Source of the DNA: Quillaja saponaria
Taxonomy: Eukaryota; Streptophyta; Magnoliopsida; Fabales; Quillajaceae
Direction: 5' to 3'
DNA: 64,000 nt
Assembly: GCA_029379385.1 (NCBI GenBank)
Contig: CM055612.1
Span: 13,950,001-14,014,000, forward strand
The position numbers and the translations under genes are program-made. The notes beneath the pieces are model-generated. The model ran no database searches and had not been told where the DNA came from. It worked only from the letters and a program-made list of their open reading frames with translations. This document shows, piece after piece, positions 24,784 through 36,330 of the stretch; within the stretch, counting starts at the first letter, position 1, and every line of letters starts with the position of its first letter.

Positions 24784-26150
24784 TTTTTCTATTTCCACCT
24801 TACTGTTCCTCCATGTGCCACCTTGCATTTCCATGCAAGTCATTCTCCAAAACCGTGGACTAGTACCATGGTTTTAGAGGCACGTTATTACACTCATTCA
24901 ATGCATTAAATGCTAATATTCTCCTAGCCTCTTATTGTGACACCTAGCAGCACTTTACACATCACATTTCCTCCTTATGCCACCTGTATACTTCCATGCA
25001 ACCCATTCTTCAAAACCTTGTATCAAAACCATGGTTTCTCAAGACATTATAATTTCCTAACAAGTGGTCTTATCTCTCCCATTGATGCCACTTTCATCGA
25101 AAATTTGCTCCTGTCCCCTCAAGTTCCATTCTTTTCATTTTAGTCATCCATTTCCTGATTTTTAATTCAATCATCCATATCACCTATTTAAAATTTTAAT
25201 TTATACCTTTTTATCATACGTTGGACTTATACTAGACAATTATAATCTCAACTAACTTATTTGTATTCCTTTCCTTTACCATCCTAATATGTGAGTAAAA
25301 TTATGATTTTACCCTCTTAACTCCTACATACATATTCCTTCTCAAAGTTTACACTATCACAAAATTATACATATCTTTTTCATGTTCTTTTTATCTTTCC
25401 AATCCAATAGGCAAATTATAATTAAGGTAGCACAGTAACCAATTGAACCATAATGTGAATTTCCATGACATTTACACAAAGCACACAAATTTTGTTTTCA
25501 CTTTAATAAATTAATTATACTAATGTACACAACCAATTAACACATATGATACATATTTAGAAATATATACATGTCTACCAATTAATTCAACAAACTAAAT
25601 TGGATTTTCTTTTCCTAGAGGAAGTTGTGCTTGATTGAATAAGGTAAGATCAGAGCTGCTAAAATCCTGCGTTTTGCAGAATTTTGGTGCAACTTCAAGG
25701 AATAAATTGTATTGATCTACCTATCCAAAAATTACAAATGATATACCATTAGAAAGGTACATGTATCTAATATTTAATAAATGTTATAGAACTAGATTTG
25801 GAATTTCCTACAATTAGATATGACTGTTATAATGAACGCTAGTCCAAACTCCAAGTTTGGACAGTTTCAACATTCCTTATTTACTAGTATTTTTCTATCA
25901 TTTCTAATTGTTTCCTTCTATCTTATGCATTGCCAAAACATCTAAAATGTATCTTTATAATAATCTTACCACACAAAGTATAATTTATACTATTAGACGT
26001 GCAACGGTTTAATAAAAAACCTTCACAAACAAGCCTATCAAGTATAAAGTCCACTCACTCATCTTGACTTAATGCCTCACACCCTAAGACATACTAAGGA
26101 TAGACCTTGGTGCACACACCCTTGCATTCTATATGTGGGATGTTATAGTC
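23248..26150 (-). repeat. Probable minus-strand LTR of another gypsy family
   Basis: The right edge reads, on the minus strand, TATAACATCCCACATATAGA, a common start for plant gypsy LTRs. Sequence at 25600-26050 recurs at 13.9-14.5 kb. The left edge cannot be fixed. Inside are a direct repeat (about 24810-24895 and 24960-25050: TGCCACC...TTCCATGCAA...TTCTCCAAAACC.. versus ..TTCTTCAAAACC) and a TA microsatellite followed by a T run at 24748-24789. No gene is recognisable. Confidence 0.45.
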
Positions 26151-26151
26151 C

Positions 26152-27078
26152 TGACCTGTGATTTCTTGGTCTGTCGCCATGAACTTGAGGAAGCCTAGAA
26201 CTAGCTATGTTCTTGCTACAACAAGTGATGGATAAGAGGCTAAATATGATTTGTTTTTCAGCCTCTTATAGTTGAATTAAGGAAGGCAGCTCCTACATCC
26301 TTATCACAACTTAATCCAGCTGTGAAAGCGAGGAAGCTAGGTGTAGAAAATTTTTCCTTACCGTGAGCTTGTGTAGGAGTTAGTTATCTTATAGCTTTGT
26401 TTTGATCTTTTTATATTTTTGAGTGAAATGGTAAATTGAACTTGAAGTTAATTTTGGGAAAATAAGTAATATAGAATTGAGGTGTTATGTTAAATTTTTG
26501 GTATATATATAAATACATACACATCAATGAAACTAACTAATGCTTTTAGGATGTTTGTAAAAATGCCACAAAAGAATTAACTTTGAAGGGATGTATGAGG
26601 GAATTTATTATACCCTTTAAATGGTTAATAAAATGTTTAAAGAAAGTTTAATTATAATATATATAAGAATTGACCTATATAGGCTTTAGCTAGCTAAAGG
26701 ATTAAATAGGAATTATAGTCATGGATTTATAAACTATGCAATGCTTAAATTTATGATTTTCAGCTCCGGATTGTGTCTTGGATACACCGGCCCCATTGAG
26801 TTCTAGATTGAATGATGAACCAAATCCGTGAACATTATAAGTGAATAACGTATTCTTTGATTGCTAGATTGATATGTTTAATTATTTTTATGTGTATTTG
26901 AACAAATATGTTTATATCGAGGTAAATAAGAATTTGTAGTGTTATAATTGAATTACTTGAATTATGCTTGACATATGATTTTGCTTGTGTTTGATAAGGA
27001 CCAATAAAAGAAATTTTTATTCGAAATGATTTTTATATTCGAAATAGAATTTGGGTGCAACTAGGATACTTTGATTTG
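26152..27078 (+). repeat. Fragment of the long LTR family (copy 4), cut by an Athila-like insertion
   Basis: It carries family landmarks in order: CAGCTCCGGATTGTGTC near 26761 (compare GAGTGTGTCGAGG in copy 3), GTGAATAACGTATTC and TTTGGGTGCAACTAGGATAC near 27050. It is cut at TTTGATTTG|TGATAAGTC, where the next element begins. Its 3' half is not found after that element, so the other side of the insertion was lost. Confidence 0.65.
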
Positions 27079-28439
27079 TGATAAGTCTATGAAATAGCCT
27101 TATTTACATGTCATTTTTATTCTTATTATTGCTATTTCTTGAGTTTTAGTTGAAGTTTACTTAAGTTTTTAGTTAAATCCTAGTTGAGACTTTATCAGTA
27201 TTAGGATATGAATCCTATTTAACTAGGATTTAGGTTTTTAATGTGAGTTGTAACTTATATGAACTTAGTTTATGTGTTTTGAAGGTTTCATGCTTAAATG
27301 AGTCCCATTAGAAGTCAAATTTAGGCTCAAAACACTCAAAAATTGCAAAACAGTGTGTGTTGCTAGAGGAGCCAGCTCCTAGGTGCCAGGTCTAGGCACT
27401 AGAAAGTTGCAGCCTAGGCACCCAACATGATCCTGCAATTTGATTTTTAGTGCTGAGGCACTAGAACTTTAGTGCTATGGCACCGAATTGTTTCCTAGTC
27501 CAAATTGACTTCTTTTTTAGGGTTTTGAAGCCTATTTAAAGAGGTTTATGTGGGGAATAAAAACACACAAGTTAAGCTAAGAAAGTCAGGAGATTAAGAG
27601 GCAAACAAGAGTGTAAGGAGCAAGAGGAGCAAGGATAGCTAAAGCTTGAAGATTGACAACTTTTACAGTTTCCTTTATTCTACTCCTTCTTTACTTTCTC
27701 GTATTTGCTTGATGTTTTCTTTGCTTATATCCATGTTTACATTAAGTAGCATGGAGTAGTTACTTCTCTAGGATTACAATGGAGCTCTTAGTTTTATGTT
27801 AATATTTGATTGCTTAGGGTTTCTTATATGAATTATTTATCTTATTCTATGCTTTATGCTTCTAATTGATTAGCTACTAATTAGATTGATTTAGTAACTT
27901 AGAGGAACCTTGGCAAAGGAAATCTAGAGTTAGAATTGAATAAGATAGTACTTGTTCGAATTCATTCACATGGTTGCTTGAATTTGATTTGTAAGTAGGA
28001 TAGAAATATACCTCCATACCTTGTGTAGCCGTTGTTAGGTCTATTTTTAATAAGTCTAGCTTAATATAATTGTTGTAGAAATATAGTGAATTGATTAAGT
28101 TAGATATTATTATAAGTAATTCGAAAGATACTTATAATTAAAAAACCCTTGGTTAGTAATTCGATATCATAACTAAGCATGATAATATAATAATAATCTA
28201 AGTGAGTGTTAAGGGAAGTTATAATTCTAGGTTTCTCCTTTACATTCTTATGTTTGCTTGCGTATTTTAGATTCGTTTAATTTTAAATCTCTCAATTTTC
28301 ATTCATTTGGATAAAGTTAAGATTGGTCAATTTTAGTACTTAGCAATTGTTAGATCTAATTCTTCGTGGGTTTGATACTCTATTTCTATCTATATTACTT
28401 ATTAACAATATGTGCACTTACGTGATAAATTCGATAACA
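27079..28439 (+). mobile_element. 5' LTR of the Athila-like gypsy element
   Basis: It starts TGATAAGTCT and ends TTCGATAACA. It is followed by GTTTTTAGGATCATTGCC, a decayed form of the TTTTTGGCGCCGTTGCC primer-binding region seen intact at 21.7 kb. Length is 1,361 bp. Related minus-strand LTRs at 49.6-50.8, 53.5-54.8 and 55.9-57.0 kb share several phrases. Confidence 0.8.
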
Positions 28440-28557
28440 AGTTTTTAGGATCATTGCCAAGAAATTATTCTATTCTTATTAATATAAATACCAGCCAGTT
28501 CTAGTTTTAATTCAGATTTTCCTTTTTGCCTCAGATTTATGTGAAAAACTCGTAGCA

Positions 28558-29035
28558 TGGAAGACAATATGAAGACTTCAAAAGGAGAACTAACAAGCTA
28601 CTTTGCAAAATCTAGCAATGGCTGATAAACAAGAGCTTAAGGCCTCGAGGGACTATACTATCCCTTTAGTGGAAGGCCATCATTCAATCATCCAACAATC
28701 TACAATTCAAGCTAATAACTTTGAAATTAAGACTACCAGATTCAAATGATCTAACAAATGGAACAATTTGCTGGCCTTCCAAACGATAATCCTAATGCCT
28801 ATCTAGTGATGTTTTTGGAGTTGTGCGACACTTTAAAGTGCAATGGCATTTCTAATAATGCCATTCGTTTAAGGCTTTTCCCTTTCTCACATTGAGATAG
28901 GGCAAGAAGTTGGTTGTACTCTTTGTCATCCCACTCCATCACTACATGGATGGGCTTGGCTTAAAAGTTCTTCGCAAAATTCTTTCCACTGGCCAAAATA
29001 GCTAAGTTGCGTAAGTGAAATCAGCTCATTCTTAT
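28558..29035 (+). pseudogene. Athila-like gypsy gag, 5' part
   Basis: From the ATG at 28558 the frames give a gag of the plant Athila/Tat-like group: SIIQQSTIQANNFEIKTT, then QFAGLPNDNPN-type, CDTLKCNGISNNAIRLRLFP, ARSWLYSL and ITTW..LAQKFF.KFFP.AKIAKLR. Stops and frameshifts are frequent. The reading ends near 29035 where LINE sequence starts, and it resumes at about 31175. Confidence 0.8.
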
Positions 29036-29039
29036 CCTA

Positions 29040-31170
29040 AGGTGGAAGGTTAGTCTTAATTAAACATGTACTTAATTTAACACCTCTTTATCTTTTCAGT
29101 GCTTTAGATCCCCCAAAAATTTGTCTTAGCTAAAATAGAGAGTGCATTTGCCAACTTTTTTTGGGGAGCTAAGGATGGCCATAAGAAGTTCTATTGGTGT
29201 TCTTGGAAAAATATTTGTCACTCGGTTCAAGAAGAAGGACTTGGTATTAGATCACTTTTTGGCATGTCTCGGGCCTTCTCCATGAAGCTTTGGTTTCAAT
29301 TTAAAGAAAGATCAATCACTATAGTCTAGGTTCATCTTAGCTAAATATTATAGTAAGGTGCATCTAGTGATTTCTAATCCATCAAATTTATCCAAATGTG
29401 GAAGAGGCTAGCTAGGTGTAGAATGCTTACTGAACCTCATTTATTTTGGACCGTGGGAAAGGGACAAGTTAATTTTTGGTATGACACTGGGTGTGATCTT
29501 GGACCAGCCTACTTATTTGTTGAAACCATTCATAATCATCTTGTTAATTTGCAATTAAGTGATTATTTGTAGCTCTCGGAGGATGATAAACAACTAATAC
29601 CTAGGACTCTACATCAAAAAGTGCTTAAGCTTTAATTCGGTAATTTTGAAGATATTTTGGTATGGACGGAAGATAAGGGTGGCTCTTTTTTTATCCCTTC
29701 TGCTTGGAATGTGATTCGACAAACAAATGCAATGCAACCTTGGTTATCTTGCTCATGGCAGCTACTCTTTCCAATTAAAATGTCAATATTCTTTTGGAAA
29801 TTGTGGCATGATTTTTTGGCTTTGGACTGTAATATGATGAGATTTAACGTTTCATTAGCCTTTTGCTGTAGATGTTTTGCCATTCCAACTACTGAATCAA
29901 GTCAGAACCTATTCAGCTCATCCCAAAACTGCCATGGAAGTTTGGAAGTTTTTCTTTCACTACTTCGATATGCCTTTGATCATTACTTCAATACATAAGA
30001 TGTTTCATTTATGGTGGCAAGCAAGTACTAACTCATTTGCAGGTTATATAAGATCTATCATCTCATGCTTGATTGTATGAGAAATTTGGAAAGCCCGTAT
30101 TACAAAAGTTTACGACAATATTTCAATGAATTCAGTGTCAATTGTAAGGCAGGTAATGAAGACTATCGACGTAATTCGTACTGCTTTGAAAGGTAAGGTT
30201 AAAATTCACTTTAGAAACTCTTATCAGCTTAGATTTTTGACGTTTCGAATTCCAAAGAGCATGCTTTTAAGAAAGGTGATTATCTTAAGGTGGCAGATGC
30301 CTCCCTTTTCTTTTTTAAATTAAATTGTGATGGATGTTCCCGGGGTTATCCGGGAGGCAGCTTCAGGGGGTATAGTGCGCAATTCGGCAAGTGATATGTC
30401 ATTTGCCTTTAGGACTTATTTAGGGATCCAAACTAATATGGTTGCAGAATTTGAAGCTTTGTTAGAAGGCCTACAAATATGTGCTTCAAGAGATTTAGTT
30501 AACATCATTGTTAATACTGATTCTCTAGCTCTTGTTCATTGTATATCTAAGAGGTTAAATCCAATATGAAAGCTTTATGTGAAATTTTATAAGCTTATGC
30601 ACTTTATACATACACCCAAGGTTCCATTGCTTTAGAGAGATGAATGTTGTTGCAGATAGAATAGCAAATGAAGCTTGTGATAGAAAGGCTAATTTTATTT
30701 GAACTTCATTTAGTAATTTATCGGCATATCTTCACGGGCTTCTCCTCTTGGATAAGGACCAAGTTCCTTATATTAGGGTGAAGGCAAATTCCTAGTTCTA
30801 GGTAGTTTTCTGTTTTTTTGTAATGGGATTATATCCCAAGTTTTTGTTTTATCAAATTTAGAATTTCTAGTTTGTCTTTCTATTTTATTGTATCAGTTTC
30901 GTGAACAATACCATGAAAAGTACTGAATAGAAGTTTTCTTTAATTTTTGTATTGGGCTAGTATCCCAAGTTTATGGCTTTTTCAAGTTTTCCTTTAGTGT
31001 GTTATTGTAATGGCATAGTATCTTAAATTTATTTTTTAATCTTGCTTAGGGTTTTATATATTGGCTAAGACAATACTCTGGCATTTCTATTGAATTTCTA
31101 TTGAATTTAATAAATCTCTGAGGACTGGCCCAGGTCCTACTTAAGTTTGGATTTTTTTTTTTTTTTTTTA
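29040..31170 (+). mobile_element. L1-type LINE remnant inserted in the gypsy gag
   Basis: Signals in order: a post-RT segment (FANFFWGAKDGHKKFYWCSW, then EEGLGIR), a zf-RVT-like region (SAWNVIRQTN...FFWKLWHD) at about 29657-29850, and an RNase H-like domain at 30327-30569 (GGIVRNSASDMSFAFRTYLG, then NMVAEFEALLEGLQI). Endonuclease and most of RT are missing, the usual 5' truncation. The 3' part (30800-31060) has three degenerate copies of a TGTAATGGGATTATATCCCA-type phrase. A T17-type run (31150-31168) lies at its right edge. Confidence 0.75.
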
Positions 31171-31174
31171 AAAG

Positions 31175-31990
31175 GTAGTGCCCCCACCATGGCATTCTGA
31201 AGTGGCTACAAGTCCAAATCTTCTACAATAATTTGGTTAGCCAAATAAGAACAACCATTGATGCTGTAGCTGGTGATGCATTAATGGGAAAGTCCATTGA
31301 CGAATCATATGAGTTGTTGGAAGCAATAGCTTCAAACAATTATCAATGACCATCTGAGCGACTTAACGGCACAAGTGGCTAGTCTAGTTAAAAGATTTGA
31401 TACTCTTGGGGTTCTGGCAATCAAGAATCAAGTTATGGCTTGTGAAATATGTGGAGATGGTCATACTAGTGACCAATGCCCAAACATCGAAGCAGTGCAA
31501 TATGTGGGAAATTATAATAGGCAAAATAACCCTTTCTCCAACACTTATAATCAAGGATGGAGAAACCATCTTAATTTTAGTTAGAACAATCAAGGGACTT
31601 CAAATACTACGAAGTCTATCCTCCCGGGTTTTAACCACAATCAAGACCAGTGGTTGCACCTAAGAAAAAGCCATCCTTGGAAGACATGTTCGTGCAATAC
31701 ATGTTTAGGATTGATTCAGTGATCCAAAGTCAAAAGGCTTCTTTTAAGAACTCTTGAGACACAAATAGGCCAGCTGGCTAATGCCTTAACAAATAGGCCT
31801 TAAGGTGCCCTTTTTAGTGGCACCGAGCTTAATCTGAGGAAGGATAAAAAGCAATGCAAGGTAACCACCCTTAGAAGTGGTAAAACAGTTAAGGAGCCAA
31901 ATAAATAAGCTGAAGTTATGAATAAACCAATTGAAAAGAAAGAGGAAACAGATCAAACCAATGAACCTACTGTGCCTACTCCTCCACTAC
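31175..31990 (+). pseudogene. Athila-like gag, 3' part with zinc knuckle
   Basis: Gag resumes with CPHHGI.KWLQVQIFYNNLV, TTIDAVAGDALMGKSIDESYELLE and NNYQ.PSERLNGT, and then the open frame 31375-31584 carries CEICGDGHTSDQCP, a CCHC zinc knuckle (C-x2-C-x4-H-x4-C). A Lys-rich region follows (TEKKEETDQTNEPT-like). Together with 28558-29035 this makes one gag split by the LINE. Confidence 0.8.
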
Positions 31991-32039
31991 ACTTTCCTTA
32001 AAGATTCCAAAAGAAGAATGTTGACAAGCAATTTTAAAA

Positions 32040-32680
32040 GTTCCTAGAAGTGTTCAAAACGCTTCACATCAACATACTGTTTGCTGAAGCTTTAGAACAA
32101 ATGTTAAGCTATGTCAAGTTCATGAAGAACATCTTATCTAAGAAGAGGAGGTTAGTTAAGTATGAAATTGTTACTCTCACTGAAGAACGTAATGTTATGC
32201 TACAAAAGAAACTCACACCAAAGTTAAAGGATCCAGGTTGTTTTATTATCCCTTAGACTATTTGTACTCAATTTTTTGGTAAGACTTTATATGATCTAGG
32301 AGCTAGTATTAATTTAATGTCTTTGTCTATATATTGACAATTGGGTTTGGGGGAAGTTAGGCCTACATTAGTTACATTGTAACTAGTTGATAGGTCTTTA
32401 ACCTATCCAAGAAGAATAGTAGAGGATGTGTTAGTGAAAGTTGATAAATTGATTTTTCTTGCTGATTTTATTGTGCTTGACATGAAAGAAGATAGGGAAA
32501 TCCCTATCATTCTTGGAAGACCTTTCTTATCTACAGGTAAAATCTTAATTGATGTGCAAAAATGTGAGCTTACCATGAAGGCTCAAGGCTAAAAGGTAAC
32601 ATTTAATGATTTTCATCCTATGAAATTTCCTTCAAACAATAAAGAATGTTTAACTTTTGATATGGTGACTGAAATAACTT
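32040..32680 (+). pseudogene. Athila-like gypsy protease region
   Basis: The frames give YVKFMKNILSKKRRL, LKDPGCFIIP, then LYDLGASINLMSLSIY (protease motif, with LGAS where active family members have D-x-GAS), LVKVDKLIFLADFIVLDMKE and IPIILGRPFLSTGKILIDVQ. The last run is a hallmark of this gypsy group. Stops after IIP and inside LSIY break the frame. Confidence 0.85.
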
Positions 32681-33077
32681 GAGTTATTTTTAGATAACTA
32701 TCCTATTGACCCTCTTGAAGCATCTATAATTTCTAGTACTAATAGAGAATATGCCAATTTTGTTGAGTGCATAAAATTATTAGATACTTCAACTTTCATA
32801 GCAAGATCAAACCTCAAGTTTGAATCTCATGACATTTCGGCTTTTACACCTTCGACTTCTAAGCCCTTTATTGAATGGCAATCTACATTGGAGATAAAGC
32901 TGTTGCCACCACATCTAAGGTATACTTTTATTGCTCTTAGCATCTACTTTGCTTGTTATTATTTCCACTGCTCTTACTAATATGTAGGAAGAGACACTCT
33001 CTTGTATGCTAAGAGAACATAATAAGGCACTAGGATAGACCATAGCTAACATCAAAAGCATAGACCTTTCATTTTGC

Positions 33078-33940
33078 ATGCATAAAATTTTGATGGAGGA
33101 CAATCATAAAGCAACCATTAAACATCAAAGGCTGCTTAATCCAATTATGAAAGAGGTAGTCAAGAAGGAAGTGATAAAGTTGCTAGATTCGGGCATCATA
33201 TACCCCATCTTAAATAGCTCATGTGTAAGTCCAATTCAGTGCGTACCAAAGAAGGGACAAATGACAGTTGTGGCTAACACCAAGAATGAACTTATACCCA
33301 CAAGGACCATGATCGGATGGGGTGTATCCATGGACTACTATAAGCTCAACAAGGCCATAAGGAAAGACCACTTTCCTCTTCCTTTTATTGATCAAATGCT
33401 TTATTGGTTGGCAGGTAAGCAATTTTATTTCTTTTTAGACGGTTATTCGGGGTATAACCAAGTAGCTATAGCCCCGAAGGACCAAGAAAATACCACTTTT
33501 TCTTGTTCCTATGGCACCTTTGCTTTTAGAAGGATGCCATTTGGTCTTTGTAATGCACCTGCCACTTCTTAGAAATGTATGATGGCTATTTTTACTAACA
33601 TATTAGAGCATAGTCTTGATATGTTCATGTATGAATTTTCTATTTTTAGGAACTTTTTTGATAGTTGTTTCTATAATTTAAAATGGATGCTTAAACAATG
33701 TGAAGAAACTAATTTGGTTTTGAATTGGGAAAAGTGTCATGTTATGGTACAAGAAAGGATTGTCTTAGGACATAACGTGTTTATCAAAGGCATAAAGGTG
33801 GGTAAGGCTAAGATTGAAGCAGTAGAGAAACTCCCACCACCTACTTCAATAAAAGGTATTAGAAGCTTTATAAGGCATCCAGGCTTTTATAGGCGGTTCA
33901 TTAAGGACTTTTCAAAACCTTTAAATAACCTTTTATAAAA
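33078..33940 (+). pseudogene. Athila-like reverse transcriptase, catalytic motif lost
   Basis: RT motifs run in order: VVKKEVIKLLDSGIIYPI, PIQCVPKKGQMTVV, MDYYKLNKAIRKDHFPLPFI, FYFFLDGYSGYNQVAIAP, FAFRRMPFGLCNAPAT (then a stop), CEETNLVLNWEKCHVM and FYRRFIKDFSKPL. The catalytic box expected as FMDDF reads FMYEF, so both essential aspartates are changed. The element cannot have been mobile in this state. Confidence 0.9.
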
Positions 33941-33944
33941 AGAC

Positions 33945-34433
33945 ACTCCCTTTGATTTTGATGGAGCATGTCTAGCTGCATTTTTAGAGTTGAAATAGAG
34001 ATTAATTACTATTTCTATAACTGTTATTCCTAATTGGAAGCTACCCTTTGAACATATGAGTGATACTAGTGACTATGTGGTAGGTGCAGTATTAGGACAA
34101 TGTAAGAATAAGATCTTTCACTTTATTTTTTATGCTAGTAAGACATTGATTGGTGCTCAGCTCAATTACACTACCACTAAAAAAGAATTGCTAGCAGTAG
34201 TATTTGCTTTTAATAAATTTTTTTCTTATCTTATTGGAACTAAAATTATTGTTTATATTGACCACTCTGCTATTAAGTATTTGATTAACAAAAAGGATGT
34301 GAAGCTCAGGTTGATTAGATGGATATTCTTACTCCAAGAGTTTGACTTGGAGATTAGAAATCGGAAAGGAATGGAAAACCAAGTGGCAGACCATCTATCA
34401 AGGTTGGAAGGTGGTGAGAAAATTGTTAATTAA
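33945..34433 (+). pseudogene. Athila-like RNase H domain
   Basis: The open stretch from 34056 gives [85 protein letters not shown] and VADHLSRLE, the RNase H domain that follows RT in gypsy pol. The upstream few residues are in a broken frame. Confidence 0.85.
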
Positions 34434-34639
34434 ACCTTGATCAATGAGAATTTCTTTGATGAACAATTCTTTCAAGTTAATCATCCAAAGTTACCATGGT
34501 ATGCTAATTTCGTTAATTATATTATGAGTAAAGTTTTTCCTCCTGATTTGACTTTCCACTAAAGAAAAAAGTTTTTACATGATGTCAAATATTATGTATG
34601 GGATGACCTTTTCTTATTTAAGTAATGTGTTGATCAGAT

Positions 34640-35640
34640 TCTTAGAAGGTGTGTCCTGAAGGAAGAAATTCAAAGTATACTTAAGCATTGTCATTCGTCA
34701 CACTATGGTAGACATTTCAGAAAAAAAGTGAATTGTAGCAAAAGTCCTCTAATCAGGTTTTTATTAGCCCTCTTTATTTAAGGATGCTAATAATTTTGTT
34801 GCTGCTTGTGATAGGTGCCAAAAGATGGGCAACATTCACAAAGACATGAGATGCCTCTCAATAACATCCTTGAAATGGAGATTTTGATTTATGGGGAATT
34901 AACTTCATGGGTCCCTTCCGTCCTCATACTATAATATATCTTAGTGGCAGTGGACTATGTTTCCAAATGGGTAGAAGTAATAGCCTTGCCAACAAATGAT
35001 TCAGAGGCTGTGATGAACTTCCTCAAGATAAGAATCTTCACTCGATTTGGCATCCCTAAAGCTATTATTAGTGATGGGGGTTCCTATTTTTGCAACAAGC
35101 ACTTGGAGTCCTTTTTAGCTAAGTACAGAATCACTCACAACGTTGCCTTGGCCTATGATCCACAATCTAGTGGCCAAGCTAAAATTTACAATCGGGAAAT
35201 CAAGAAAATCTTGGAAAAAATAGTATGCCTTTCACAAAAAGATTGTTGGACTAGATAATGCATTGTGGGCATATTGTATGGCCTATAAAACTCCTAAAGG
35301 CATGTCTCCATATAGACTGGTTTTTGGGAAAGCATGCTACCTCCCAATGGAGTTAGAGCATAACACGTATTTAGCCACTAAGAAGTTGAATGTTAACTTC
35401 CATGCAGCTGGTAAGAAGAGGCTACTTCAACTCAATGAGATAGATGAGTTCCAGCTTCAAGCATATGAGAATGCAAAGATTTATATGGAACGAACAAAAA
35501 AATGGCATGACAAGAAGATCATGGACCTCCACTTTAAGCCTGGTATGAAGGTCTTACACTTGGAGAGCTTAAGTCAAGGTGGTTCGGACCTTTCATAGTT
35601 ACTATAATATTTCCTTATGGAGTTGTGGAAATAACAGAAG
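34640..35640 (+). pseudogene. Athila-like integrase region
   Basis: Parts of the zinc-binding segment (RRCVLKEEIQ..LKHCHSSHYG) and the core are seen: [35 protein letters not shown] and [12 protein letters not shown], then the C-terminal TPKGMSPYRLVFGKACYLP and KWHDKKI. The usual first catalytic Asp in W-G-I-D-F-M-G-P is Asn here (GELTSW / WGINFMG reading), and frameshifts separate the parts. The usual SDGG and E positions remain. Confidence 0.85.
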
Positions 35641-36330
35641 AAAATAAGACAGACAACAAATTCAAGGTTAATGGGCAAAGGCTCAAACATTATTAGGGAG
35701 GTTCTATTGATTGTCAAAAGACCTCTATCACTCTAGCCAATGCCAAATGAGCATAACAAAGTCAAGTTGATGATTATAAATCAAGCATTACTTGGGAGGC
35801 AACCTAAGCTTTCTAAACTTATTCTTGAGTTTTCAAGTTTTTTGAGTCTTATTTAGAGTAATTTAATTGAATTTTTTTTTTTCTCTTATAGGAACAACAT
35901 AAACACTTCAAAACATGTTAAGAGCTTCAAAATAGATCGGTGGGCACTGCAACACCAATTTTTGGGTGTCACAATGCCAAAAGCACGTATAAGTTAGAGA
36001 CGAGGGCACTATTATGCCAACAAGCCAATGCCACGGTGCCAGCTTGAAGAATAACCCAGCAGCTACAGCACCAAGGTGCCAGAAAGCCAGTGCCTAGGCG
36101 TCGTCAGCAGAGGTTGTTTTAAACAGCCTGAAATCCCTTCAATTCTAACCCTAATTTAAATCTAAACACTCCCTACCTTCCTAAAACCATCTTTCCTACT
36201 CAAAAGCTATCTTCCCTAACATTTGTCTATATGGCTACGATTTCAAATGCACTTAAGCATGTTTATCTAGCTCCTTATCAACTTTGTGTTTATCAAACCT
36301 AGGCTTTGATCCTACTCTGATCCCTCACTG
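35641..36330 (+). other. Post-integrase tail of the Athila-like element; 3' LTR missing
   Basis: After integrase comes ACTTGGGAGGCAACCTAAG near 35790, a phrase that sits downstream of pol in this group (the same phrase is found on the minus strand at 52450). There is no further protein motif. The expected polypurine tract and TGATAAG LTR start do not appear before the minus-strand Reina-like sequence begins at about 36330, so the 3' end is lost. Confidence 0.6.

Noticed and set aside
31150..31168. T run as the poly(A) tail of a minus-strand LINE
   Set aside because: The RNase H and zf-RVT signals of the LINE are on the plus strand, so a T run at the right edge is not its tail. It is probably a separate homopolymer.
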